A stretch of 64,000 bases of DNA from the NCBI GenBank assembly GCA_027257055.1, contig JAPVLO010000138.1, positions 6,448,001 to 6,512,000 of the forward strand. The letters run 5' to 3'. Every line of letters starts with the position of its first letter. Position 1 is the first letter of the stretch. The notes under the pieces are model-generated. The model was given only the letters and a program-made list of their open reading frames with translations, was not told the DNA's origin and ran no database searches. Positions 36,146 to 47,781 of this stretch are shown in pieces. The position numbers and the translations under genes were made by a program. This DNA is from Cephalopachus bancanus. Taxonomy: Eukaryota; Chordata; Mammalia; Primates; Tarsiidae.

Positions 36146-37772
36146 GAAAAAAGAAAATAAGCTGCCCTGCTGACACAGCTGTGAAATGGGCAATGGAGAG
36201 AGAAAAGATTTCTGCATCTCTTCATGGACAGCTTCTAGGGCAAAGAAATGTCACTGCAGCAGACACAACAAAATGGCACCACAGCAGACAAACCTAGTGT
36301 TGTGCTCAGCTGAGTGCTCTGCAATCATAAAGGTCTGGACTTCCACATACTCTTGACGTTCTTCAGTGTATTTACGTGAGGAGAAATCTTTTCTCTTTGA
36401 TGAGATTCTTATGTTAACCACCTCATGGACTCAAAATACCATATGATCACTCTGTTCACCTCAAGAGTGATCCATTGATTCCCTTATTCTTTTACCAAAT
36501 GAAGCTTTTCATTAAAGTGTCTCTTTTCTGTCCATCACTGTGTGTCTGGATGACTCTGGTCACTTGAATCTCAGAAACAAGCACTCGTCTAATCTCGGAG
36601 GGTTTTATCAACATCCCTCCCACTTTTCCTTGTCTGTCTTTCAATTCAACACATCCGTCCACACCATCTTTTTCAGAAATAAAGTGAATATTTTAAATCA
36701 CAATCCACTACATATCGTGCTGAAGTTGCATTGTCAGCATATGTTTTTCTAAGCTTACTATCTGCCTTCTATGCCATCATGACTTTCAAATTCACATCTT
36801 AAAACCTATCTTCTATCATGAGTAACATATACTAGCTTTCAGCTGTTCGCTATACTTCTTCACTCACCTGTGCATTGATTTCTCAAACCACGTTTCTCAT
36901 AAACCGCCTTCCAAACATGTTTCTCCTCTTCTTTTTTGCCTATTTGGAGCCCGGCATGATCTCTGTCCACAAAGAGACACTTGAGCTTTTTTTCACCTCA
37001 TTCTTTCCTCTCAATTCCAGGATATGATTGACAATCTTGTTTCTTATGTACCTAAAGCATATTTGATTTCTTGTTCACTTCTTGTCCCTACCCTTATCTT
37101 TCTCTAAGTTATTCAATTGCCATGTACATTACAACATTTACTCACACTTGCCTCTTTTATCCTATCATGTGCTTTCTTATTCTACATCTAGAACAAGTTC
37201 ATTCACTCTTCAGAGTCAAAGTCAAATATATCCCATAAAAACACTTCCCCTTCTCTGTTTACCAAAGCAGAATAAAATATATTTTATCCCTTATATTTTA
37301 GTGCCACAGAGCAATAGCACATTATATGAGTGTCTTCTATACTTGATTGTTAACGTCTCCAGGGCAGGTAAACTGTTCTTCCTCTTTACAACGATTCCCC
37401 TGAACACCATAATATGAGGGTGGAACAAATCCAAATAGAGACTCAAGTTACTTTTTTGTGCTGATATAAATAACATTAGGGCCAGGGGTCTAAGAATAGC
37501 TAAATTCAACCTGCCAGTTATATTAGTTTCCTACAGGGCTCAAAGGGAAATCTACAAAAAAGGAACAATCTCTAAATGAAAATCAAAGTACCATTTAATG
37601 TACAGCTTTGAAAATTAGCAGCTGTCTTTTTTATTACTAAAATATGAACTATTAGATGACATCAATTCTGGCCAATCAACCACAAACTCCTTGAGGAGTT
37701 AAGAAGGAATGGTTCTAAGCAGGCCTGGTCACAGTGGAGAGTCCAAAGGTCTCCTTCTTCTGGGGTTAATAA
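36146..37772 (+). other. Intergenic sequence with a possible L2 remnant
   Basis: The section about 36990-37400 has features of the L2 tail: ACTCTTCAGAGTCAAAGTCA (37205-37224), an acidic-codon-poor pyrimidine-rich body and a GTTAACGTCTCCAGGGCAGG (37350-37369) block near the end, as in L2's 'TCCATGAGGGCAGG' region. The section 36150-36990 is unassigned. No frame here carries a recognisable domain. Confidence 0.4.
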
Positions 37773-38069
37773 TTTTTTTTTTTTTTTTTTGAGTTGGAGT
37801 CTCAGTCTGTTGCCCAGACTGGAGTGCAGGGGCCGCCCCCGGCCACCGCAACCTCGACCTACTGGGCTCCGGTGATCCTTCCGCCTCAGCCTTTCGAGTA
37901 GCCGGAATTACAGGCATGCGCTACCACGCCCAGATGATTTTTTAAAATTTATTGTAGAGATGAGGTCTCGCCAAGTTGCCCAGGCGGGTCTCGAACCCAC
38001 GGGCTCAGGCAATCCACTCACCTCAGCCTCCCAAAGGCGCAGGATTACAGGTGAGCCACCAAGCCTGGC
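37773..38069 (-). mobile_element. Dimeric Alu-type SINE (lineage style)
   Basis: Antisense full-length copy with a T-run at 37773-37790, GAGTTGGAGTCTCAGTCTGT, and left monomer ending AAGCCTGGC. A short duplication, TTAATAA, flanks it at 37766-37772 and 38070-38076. The antisense frame at 37729-37917 is a SINE translation. Confidence 0.94.
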
Positions 38070-39349
38070 TTAATAAATGTTTTTATGGTACAGAATTATT
38101 GATCCCACTGTAATTAATGTAGACTTGCTATAAATAGATAATAAGTTGACAATATCAATTTTACAAACCTATCCAGTATTATGGATTAAAAAGTTTTAAG
38201 TCATTCACACTATCCAGTTCCCCCATAGTCCTTAAATTATTTTCATTAATGCATAAAGCTTTTGAGCTCTCCATAGTTAAGATTGATGGATAGTTGAGAT
38301 AACTTAATTATATGTTATCTGAAATACCACATCACAGAGCACAGCTATCAAAATGACATTTACATCTTCTTAGTGAAGGCTACTTGTACACTGAAATAAA
38401 ATTCTTCCAGAATACCTTACATCAAGCCATGGATGGATGTAGAAAATTATTGCTGTATCTAGGATATAACCCAGGACTCTCCAAGGAAATTGTAATGTTT
38501 TAACAGGTTTCTATAATTTAAATAAGACTTAAGGATTTTTGCAGAACCAAAATTCACAGAGAGAACAGTACATGGTAGCAGAGTACTATGAGGAAAATCT
38601 ACTATACTATACTATGACTTAAGGTTTTAAATAAGACAATTGAATTGATTTTTAACTAATTTTTGAATTCTATAATTTATATTTAATGAGAAAAATAGCA
38701 TTCAAAAAATAATCATGACGTACCAATAACTATAAATCATGAAAGCAGTATGACATAATTAGCATGAGGAAAAGGTTAAAAGACAGCATTTGAAATTATA
38801 TCAGTCATGACTTAGCCACCAGAATTCCTTGACCCTCAGTTTCTACATTTTAATTTTGAAAACAAAAAATCTGACTACCTCAAACAGTTATGTTAATAAA
38901 AGAAAATAAATTTGAGAAAATATATTGAAAATGTTAACATGTAGACAAATACAAGTCACTGATATTCACCATCTTGGTACAGAATTCTATTTTCACTTAT
39001 GGGTAGAAGAGCATAATTTGTCCTCAGCAACTGGAAAAGTCCTAATTTTTAATGTTATATGCAAAAGTGAAAATTTTGCTTGCCCATCAAAACCTGAAGA
39101 CATCAACAGCAGTGCTTCAAACTTATTACCTTAATATTAAAACGTGTCATAAAATGTGGCAGAGAATGAGGGCTTCCCCATTAACCTGCTGTTTCTCAAT
39201 GCCAAGTACAGACATCTGCATACATTTTGATGTTGCTCTCTAAAACTGGTCCTCTCGAGGCAGATGTTAGATTCTAATACACTGTGGCCTTTTAATTCTA
39301 GAATTCTAATTTTGTGTCCTACACGACTGGGCTCCACATAATGTGCCCT
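38070..39349. other. AT-rich intergenic stretch, nothing recognised
   Basis: A small TACTA tandem lies at about 38598-38616. Frames at 38925-39134 and 39052-39243 overlap in different phases and carry no known domain. Confidence 0.6.
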
Positions 39350-39780
39350 ATCCTTGCGACCTCATCTTTTACATGTCCCCTTGTTTATTTCCCAGTTGGC
39401 ACACTGGGCTTATTTTTGCACCCCAAACACACTGAGCATGTTTTCACCTCAGAGCTATTTTGAGCACATTGCTCCCAATGCTTTGTAAACTTTGTTCCTT
39501 GATATCAGATATGTTTGAGTCCAAATGTCACTTCCTTTATAAAGGCTTTACTGACATAACTATCTGAATTCCACCAACCATCAAAGCCTCTGAGTCACTC
39601 TCTATCCCACCTTCATAATATTTTTTCCCTCATTTAATGCTTTGGAAATTATGGGCTTATATATCCATTTACTACTTAAATGTTTTTCTCTCCCCATAGA
39701 TTACACATACCACAAAAGTAGACATTTTATATTGTTTTCTGTTGTCTCCCCAGTGTGTGAAACAAATTCTGGCATACCAA
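39350..39780 (+). mobile_element. LINE-2 3' region remnant
   Basis: Recognised by its order of blocks: CCAAATGTCACTTCCTTTAT (39521-39540) followed by AAAGGCTTTACTGAC, CACTCTCTATCCCACCTTC (39596-39614), then a CCACAAAAGTAGACATTTTA (39710-39729) block and a CTCCCCAGTGTGTGAAAC end before a microsatellite. These parallel the L2 tail pattern (feedback of 'TCAAATGTCACCTCCTC', 'CACTCTCTATCCC', 'CAGTGCC'). Non-coding fossil; the reading frame is lost. Confidence 0.65.
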
Positions 39781-39784
39781 GTCT

Positions 39785-39831
39785 ACACACACACACACAC
39801 GCACTCACACACGCACGCACGTACGCACGCA
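39785..39831. repeat. Imperfect (CA)n/(CGCA)n microsatellite
   Basis: CA units mixed with GCAC and GTAC variants, adjoining the end of the L2 remnant. Confidence 0.9.
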
Positions 39832-40329
39832 TAGTATTGTGTTGAAGTTGGGTTGCAGTAGCTTCCAAGACTTAAGTTTGCACTTCTCTTCCTAACTCTG
39901 AGCTCAGTAACTCACACTGATGTTTGAAATTGACTGGGTGGAAGCATTTTCACCACAGAAAATGCAACAAATCAGGACTTTTCTTCCCCTGAGAATGTCA
40001 GCTAAACATTTACTAATCTCTTTCATATCTATAACTAGGTAGCTAGATAGATATATGTGTAAAAAAAACATATGTTATGTTTTTTCTAGGAACCCATTGG
40101 CTTCAGTGAACCAGCTAGCATTATTGTGTGAGACTGCATTCAGCTTCAATGAATTTTTTTTTTGGAGATTATTTTAGTGTCTTTGATTATTTCATAATGA
40201 CTGACTTACGAACACACCTGCCCACACGGCACTAAGTGTTTAGTTGTTTTTGACCAAGAGCAGCAGTACCCTCATACCTCACCCCACCCCGCCATTCACT
40301 GGATCTTGCCCAAGTGATTTTTCTTTTTT
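39832..40329. other. Intergenic spacer, nothing recognised
   Basis: No gene signature. A TAGATAGATA motif near 40042-40053 is the only simple repeat noted. Confidence 0.55.
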
Positions 40330-40590
40330 GTTTCTCAAAATGAAAATATCCTCAAAGGAAAATGGTTTGCTGATGTGGAAGACATGGGGAAAAAAAAACA
40401 CAACACATCAAAAACACTAAAAGGCATCAAAATTGAAGAGTTCAAAAACTGTTTTGAGCAGTGGAAAACGCTTCTTGATAGGTGTATTGCAACAAATGGA
40501 GAGTGCTTTGAAGGTGACTTAAGTTTAAACATTTAAGAATAAATACACAATTTTTTATAACTGAACTTCAGTTTTGTTTGGATTCCCCCT
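40330..40590 (+). pseudogene. Mariner transposase C-terminal remnant, related to the copy at 3.5-4.0 kb
   Basis: In the frame 40345-40536 the plus strand stays open and reads ILKGKWFADVED, then LKGIKIEEFKNCFEQWK and RCIATNGECFEGD, ending at TAA 40534-40536. This matches the C-terminus encoded by the deleted mariner at 3464-4028 (KRKHFADVEEV, EFKNCFEQ, FEGD). The DNA downstream also matches (AGAATAAATACAC at 40536-40548, and a TTCCCCCTT end near 40584-40592). The catalytic core and everything upstream are missing, and an A-run near 40389 marks local decay. It is a broken copy of the same mariner subfamily. Confidence 0.82.
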
Positions 40591-40592
40591 TG

Positions 40593-42085
40593 CAAATTGT
40601 GTTTGGAAATTATGTATCTATAAATTTTCCTAGTCACACATAATAAACCAATATATCCATATGCAGTAATATGCAGTTAACTATCAGTTCATTCTGATGT
40701 AAGAATGTGACTTTTTTTTTCCTCTTCTTTTTTTTTTTGTTTCAGAATGTGGGCACAAACATCAAGACATTCTTATTGCCTGGCAGTGATGTGACTTTGT
40801 TATGGGGTGGTTGAGTGTTCCAGAATTATAGTATTTCAGTATTACCTAAGGAAATACTTATTTTTGTAAATCCAGCTACTCGCTAAAAATGACTCTATTG
40901 CCTGTGCTGCTGCAATAAGAGGGAATCTACTAATGTAAAATAATATTGAGCACTTATTATTTACTATATGTTTTTTATGCCCAACATTATGTTTATTCTT
41001 TGTATCCATTTACTTACAGAATAAATAACTGCAAATAAGTTACTTTTGTTATTTCAGTTTTAAGGATGAGAAAACAAATAATTAGAGAAATTTTCCCCTG
41101 GTTCTGCTTATAGTAAATAGAAGAGATAGAATTCAAATCCAGGTGGTCTAACTTTAGATTCATATTATTGCCTATGAGTTCTCAAGCATAATACACTGTC
41201 ATTCCACAAAAATAAAACTCACTAATGATAGCTCAGAAGGTTTAGGCAAAAGAATCCATACATTCCTACAAGGAAATTGCCTTCTAAACTGAAAAGTAAA
41301 GAAATTATACATTTGTGTGTGTGTGTGTGTGTGTGTGTGTTGTGTGTGTGTGTGTGTGTTTGTGTCTTTTTCTTCTATTTCATTTGTCCTGTTTATGGTG
41401 CAAAACTATGTGCAGATCCACAAAGAACACACCTTGTTTCTGGTTATCCAGAAATGATGGCCTCTATGGTACTGTTTCCTTATTTTAACAACAAAAAAAA
41501 TTCATTTTTCTACCTTGAGATATGCTGAATTAATCCCAACTACGTACTGTCATCACACAGACTCATAAAACCTCAGTACTCTGGCATCAATAAGGTCGTC
41601 TTATATTTTCTAGCACAATGGAAAAAAAAAAAGTGTTCCCAAGCCCACCTCTCAATATATCATATACTGCTATACTTTTTTTCCAAGCATTTCTCATTTC
41701 TCAAGTGGAAGATGGAATCTGGTAAAAAAGATGGAGCTTAAATTATAAGAAAAATAGGAAGATAAGTTGATAAATTGTCTATTATGAGTACAGTCTTAAA
41801 AGAGTGGTTGTAGATAACAGGATAAAGGTACACATAATAAAACAATTTACTTCAATTTACCATTTCTGCTAGGTAGTATAGAAATTCAGTTACACAAAGA
41901 TAAGTTGAAAAAGAATTATGTTTTAACAATTCTCTGTGCGTGTGAGAGATCAGTCGTTGCGTATCATTTCCAACAGTGTTTTTCTACCTAATCATCTAAT
42001 TATTATAGGTATTCTATTTACTCTGATTAGTATTATTAGTTTTTACTTTTTTCTTCCCACCATTTACTCTCATATTCCTGACTTG
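40593..42085. other. AT-rich intergenic stretch with a (TG)n microsatellite
   Basis: (TG)n at 41314-41365 with one register break. No other element was recognised. The 83-codon frame at 41277-41528 translates the TG repeat. Confidence 0.6.
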
Positions 42086-42096
42086 CACACCAGGTA

Positions 42097-42346
42097 ATTT
42101 TTTTTTTTTTTTTTGAGTTAGAATCTCACTCCGTCGCCCAGACTGGAGTGCAGTGGCAGCTCCTGGCCACCGCAGCCTCGACCTGCTGGGCTCTGGCGAT
42201 CCTTCCGTCTCAGCCTTCCTAGTAGCCGGAATTACAGGCATGCGCTACCACGCCCAGCTGATTTTTTGATTTATTGTAGAGATGAGGTCTCGCTGCCCAG
42301 GCGGGTCTCGAACCTGCAGGCTCAGGCAATCCACTCACCTCAGCCT
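42097..42346 (-). mobile_element. Alu-type SINE, slightly 5'-truncated
   Basis: Antisense copy beginning with a T-run and GAGTTAGAATCTCACTCCGT. It stops at CACTCACCTCAGCCT, so about 40 bp of the left-monomer head is missing. A perfect 10-bp duplication, CACACCAGGT, flanks it at 42086-42095 and 42347-42356, so the truncation occurred at insertion and not by later deletion. Confidence 0.94.
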
Positions 42347-42356
42347 CACACCAGGT

Positions 42357-43086
42357 CATTTATGACAACATCCTCATGACATACAACAGTAGCTTGGTAG
42401 TCTGAACTACACAAATGAAAATCCTCTTGAGACACCAGAAATGAAAAATATATTTTTCAGGGTGTATATTTTAATATTTTTTATAGCTGTACATTTTTTA
42501 CTGTTATAGGGATAATAGCTCAGCACAGGTCAGCATGAAGGAACAATGTTGGGGAGAAGAAACAGATTTACAATATTGGAACAATATAAGGAAGAGGTCA
42601 AATCAAATGAAGTCTAAAAAAGATTCTCCAACCCGTTATCATTAGAGCATCCCACAGGTTATTTTGGAAAATAATGAAGGGAATATATAATATATTGTTC
42701 ATATATGTGTATATATGCATGCAATGACATATTTATATAATAATATTTTTTACTCAATTATTTTAATAATTTTTTATCTTCATATTTACCTATCACAATT
42801 TTTCCTGACTGTGGTACTTAAAACACCTGAGATAAATACCAATATTTTGGTAACTGCCTTGGGAAAATGTGCTTATCAGTACCACTTGTGGAGTGTTATT
42901 TTTAAATATTTTAATTTTTTGGTATCTTATTGTAAAATACAAATATAATTGTGATATAAATGTTGATTAGTATTTTAAAGGAAATATAAACATGTTTATA
43001 TCTTGAGATAGAGATAGCATTTAGTAGATTCTACTTAGACTATCATAATGATCCCTATCATTGTAAAAACAATTACTCTGCATATG

Positions 43087-43122
<36 letters not shown>

Positions 43123-43269
43123 TATATACATGTGTATATATGTTTGTGTGTGTGTATACAGCTATCCCAAAAGTTTTCTCATGTCCCTTTAAAATCCAAC
43201 AATTGGTCTGCTTTTTATACTTTAGATTATGTTGAATTTTCCAAAATATTTTAACATAGAAACAATAAA
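42357..43269. other. AT-rich intergenic stretch with a (CA)n microsatellite
   Basis: (CA)n at 43090-43118 followed by TATATG/TGTG sequence to about 43160. Nothing else was recognised. Confidence 0.6.
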
Positions 43270-43892
43270 AGGCAGGGAGTAGTTTTAGCCTGACTTTTCT
43301 CACACATGGTAATTATTTTGAGATTCGTCAACACTTTATGTAACAATGGATAATTTATTTTTTGTTGCTGTGTAGTATTTCTTTCTGTGGATATACCATA
43401 GGATGTTTATGTACCCATGTTGAAGAACATGAAGATTATTTCCAGTTTGGGGCTATTACAAATAACACTACTGTAAACATTTAGCCCAAAGTTTTGTGTT
43501 GACATGCATACTCATTTTTCCTTGGTTAATGTGTAGAAGTGGATGGATGGCCGTACAGTGAGTGTCTTTAACTTTTTAATTAAAAAAAAAAAACTATCCA
43601 AAGTGCACAGTTTTACTTTCCAACAAGCAATATATAAGACATACAGTTTTTCTACATCTTAACCTATTATAAATATATACATATATATAATGCAGACACA
43701 CTTGTAGGTAACTGTGTGTGTGTGTGTATTAGCTATTCCAGTAAATATAAAGTGGTATCTCATTATTGTTTTATTTTTGCATTTCCCCTAATAACCAATA
43801 ATATTCAGCATCATTTTACAGGCTTCTTTACCATCTGAAAATATTCTTTGGCAGAGTGTCTGCTGAAATCATTTTCTCACTTTAAATTTGGA

Positions 43893-44200
43893 CTGTGGCA
43901 GGGCTCAGCAGCTCAGCCTGTAATCCCAGCACTTTGGGAGGCCAAGGCGAGTTGCTTGCTTGAGCCCACAGGCTGAGACTAGCCTGGGCAACTCGGCAAG
44001 ACCTCGTCTCCACAATAAAACAAAAATTAGCCAGGTGTGGTAGTGCGGGTGTAATTCCGGCTACTTGGAAGGCTGAGGCGGACGGATCGCCGGAGCCCAG
44101 CAGGGCGACACTGGGGTGGCCGTGACCATGCCACTGCACACCAGTCTGGGTGACAGAATGAAACTCCAACTCAACAAAGCAAACAACAAAAATAAATCAT
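43893..44200 (+). mobile_element. Alu-type SINE inserted in old L1
   Basis: Sense dimeric copy with GGCTCAGCAGCTCAGCCTG near its head, linker CAATAAAACAAAAATTAG and tail GAAACTCCAACTCAACAAAG. The short match AAATTTG at 43884-43890 and 44202-44208 is a possible but weak target-site duplication. It is more diverged than the other lineage copies. Confidence 0.92.
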
Positions 44201-45849
44201 AAAATTTGTATTGTTTGACTTCTTTTTTACACGAATTATGAGAACTTTTAAAATATATTTTAACTATAAGCCCACTGTCAAATATATGCTTTGAAAATAT
44301 CTATAATTTACTACTTTTTTCCATTATAGTTCATGCATTTTGTGCTGTATTTAAGAAATCTTGCAGTAAATATGGTCACTGACATATTTTCACTGTTATC
44401 TTAAATATTTTTTTAGAGATTTAGCTCTTTTATTTAGATTTGTGATTCATTTTGACTTAATTATGTGGGTGATGTGAGATGAGAATCAAAGTACTCAGTG
44501 TTTGTCAATCTAATTGTTCCAGCACTTTTTGTTAAAAAGACATTCTTTTTCAAATAAATTGTTTGGGCAGCTTTGCTGAAAGTCAATTGGCCATAGTTAT
44601 GATTCTATTTAAGATCTGTTTATTTTGATTCTTGATCTCTAAGTTTATTTTATGTTAATAACTTAATTCTCATTACTGTAGCTTTATAATACGGTTTCAC
44701 ATTAGATCGTGTGAGATCTCTGATTCTGTTCATATGTTTCAATGTTGTTTTAACTATGTTAGGTCCTTTGCATTTTTATATAATTTTTAGAATCATCTTG
44801 TTAATATCTACCAATAATCTGCTAGAATATTGTTGGAAGTTGTTTTGAAGCAGTAGATGACACTGAGATGACAGACATCTTAACAATAAGTTTTCCAAAT
44901 GATAAACTTGGTATGCATCTTCACTGATTTAGGTATTTTTAAAATTTTATAAGCAATGATTCTATTTTCCAGGACACAGGTCTTCCATATGTCTGTTCAA
45001 ATTTATTCCTTTATAGGTCACATTTTGTATATAGTAGAATGTTATTAATCATAGAAGAAATACATTCCCTCATTGGCCAATCACTCTAAGTATTTTGTAT
45101 ACAATTTCTTATAAGAATGAGTGTATTTCTTTTCATTTCTTGTTCACTGAGTGGTTTTGCCATTTATGAGTGCTGAATATTATCAAAAGGTTTTTTAGCC
45201 TTAATTGAGATAACATTTTATTTTTATTTATACTTTGTTTTTAATAACTTATGTATATTGATTTTTTAAATATTAAACTGGTCTTACATTTCTGGTATGA
45301 AACTTTATTTATCATGATGTATTATGCCTTTAATATAATGCTGAACTTAATTTATTAGTATCTTGTTGGAAATATTTGCTTTTTGATCATGAGGGTTATT
45401 GCTATGTAGAGTTTGTTTTTTCTATTCTTTTTAATATTTTTCTGGCTATGCTAGCCTTATAAAATAAATTGGGAAGTGATTTTTTTTCTCTTTAATTTTC
45501 TTGGAAAGTTTCTTTAGAGTCTGTATTATTTCTTCCTCAAATACTTAATAGAATTCACAAGTGAAATAATACAGGTCAGAGTTTTCTTTGCAAGAAAACT
45601 TAGCCAGAATCCAATGTCTTTAATAGATACAAGGATATTCAGGTTATCACGTTTCCTTGAGTGAACTTTATTAGTGTTGTTCAAGAAATTTATTCACATT
45701 TGAGTTGTCAAGTTAATTGACATAAAGTTGTTCATAATAATGTTCTATGATTATTTTTAAGTATATTGTGCTTATGAAATCTATAACACTGTCTTTTGTC
45801 AATTCGTGTTATAAATATATATCTTTTATTTAAAAAAATTAGTTTGCCA

Positions 45850-46140
45850 GGCCAGGTTTGATGGCTCAGGCTATAATCTCAGCACTTTGGGAGGCCTAGG
45901 TGAGTGGATTGCCTGAGCCCATGATTCGAGACCAGCCTGGGCAACTTGACGAGACCTCATCTCTACAATAAATCAAAAAATTAGCTGGGCGTGATAGCGC
46001 GTGCCTGTAGTTCCAGCTACTTGGAAGGTTGAGGCGGAAGGATCGCCATAGCCCAGCAGGTTGACCCTGGGGTGGCCGTGTGTGTGCCACTGCACTTCAG
46101 CCTGGGCAACGAAGTGAGACTCCAACTCAAAAAAAAAAAA
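45850..46140 (+). mobile_element. Alu-type SINE inserted in old L1
   Basis: Sense dimeric copy, head GGCCAGGTTTGATGGCTCAG and tail GAGACTCCAACTC plus A-run. Target-site duplication AATTAGTTTGCCA at 45837-45849 and AATTAGCTTGCCA at 46141-46153, one mismatch in 13. Confidence 0.95.
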
Positions 46141-47406
46141 AATTAGCTTGCCAAGAGTTTTATCAATATCATTGTTACTTTTCAAAGAAGTAGTTTTTTA
46201 TTTCACTGATTTTTTTCTCTGTTTAATATACTGCTTTCTAATTTTCCTTTACTAGCTTTTTCCTTCTGCTTATGTGGATTTAAATTGATTTTCTTTTTTT
46301 TAGTTTTCTAGGTCATTGATAGAAGACCTTCCTTTTTTTCTAACAAAAGCATTTATTGTTATAAACTATCCTATGAGCACTGCTTAAATGTGTTGCAGTT
46401 GATGAGTCACTTTTTAATTTTCATTTAGTTCTAACTAAATTCTAATTAATTTTATATAGTTTATCCAACCCATTCTTATTTTAACATGTGCAAATTTGTT
46501 TTCAAGTACTTCGTGATTTTTCAGATGTCTATGTTTATTCATTTTTACTTTCTATTAATTGTGGTTAGAGAACAGCCAATGTAAGATTCAAGGTTTAAAT
46601 TTATTGAGACTTGATTTATAGGTCAGAATATGGTGTTCCTCGATAAACATTGATAAATGCTAAAAGTAAACTTTAGAATATGTATTCTGTTGATTTTGGT
46701 TAGAATGTTCTGTAATTATTAAATAGATTAAATTAATTGATAGTAGTATACTAGTCTTCTACTTTCAGAATGATTTACTGTGTGTTTGTTCTATTAATTA
46801 TTAAGAGAGATGTAGGGGATTATGTAACTATAATTTGGTTTTATCTGTTTATCCTTGCATTTCTATAGTAGTTGGTTCTTAATTTTGAAACTCTCGTATT
46901 AGGAACATAAATATTTAGTGTTGTTATATCTTTGTGATGAATTGGACCTTTTGTAATTATGGAACAGCGTTCATTATTCTTGATAACATTATTTTCTCTA
47001 AAATATATTTTGTTCTATGTTAATAGATTACTATTGTTTTGTACTGATTAGTGTAAGCTTTGGATAGTTTTACATTATTTTTACTTGGATACAATTCTGT
47101 TGTCAATTTAATTTCTTTAATAATGTAGGAAGCATATTACTTAATTTCGTTCATCTTCAATATAATCTAATAATTTCTTCCTTTTAACTATAGTCTTTAT
47201 ATCAATTATATTTAATATGATTAATGCTATGGTTCTGTTTATAGCAAATATTTTGCTATTCGCTTTCTATTTGCTTCCTCTTTATTTAACATTATTTTTA
47301 ACTGAGTATACTATATTAATTTCAAAGTTAATTGAAGGTTCCTGTATGCTTTATACTCAATTTGCTCCATTATTATCTTGTGATTTGTCATTTGACTCAT
47401 GATCCA

Positions 47407-47781
47407 TTAAGAATTATGTTTAATTTCCAAATATTTTGTAATTTTCCAGTTATATTTGTTGTTTATCTCTAGTTTAATTCCACTATGGTCTGAGAACATG
47501 CTCTGTGAGATTTTTGTTTTTAAAAATTGATTTAGGTATGTTTTATGGCCCAGAATATGTTCCATCTTGGTAAATGTTCCATGTGTGCTTGAGAAGAATG
47601 TGTGTTCCACTGCTATTGGATAAGCTAGTCTATAAATGTCAATTAGATCCTGTTGATTAATGGTGCTGTTAAGTTCAACTATATACTTATTGATTTTCTG
47701 CCTGCTGATTCTATCAATTATAGAATGAGAGATGTTGAAGTCTCCAACTGCAATAGTGGATTTGTTTATTTCTCCTGGCAC
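47407..47781 (-). pseudogene. LINE-1 ORF2 endonuclease-domain fragment
   Basis: The minus frame is open for 124 codons and shows VGDFNISHS, then FFSSTHGTFTKMEHILGHK and SDHSGIKLEIN. These are the C-terminal blocks of the APE-type endonuclease of L1 ORF2p (the NPN/DFN segment, a THGTFTKIDHILGHK-type segment and the SDHxxI catalytic segment). The SDH histidine and preceding aspartate are retained. The frame is lost on both sides. Survival of 124 open codons in an otherwise decayed L1 is likely chance. Confidence 0.9.

Larger units (their letters stand above)
43270..47370 (-). mobile_element. Old antisense LINE-1 (L1M-like), interrupted by two SINEs
   Basis: The antisense texture of an old L1 is continuous. 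It starts with a 3' end (TGGATATACCATAGGATG at 43388-43405), then the ORF2 C-terminal and reverse-transcriptase regions (for example GTAGCTTTATAATACGGTTT at 44680), running to the endonuclease region near 46570-47050. SINEs at 43893 and 45850 split it. No long frame survives. It ends about where a second copy of the endonuclease region begins (47380). Confidence 0.75.
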
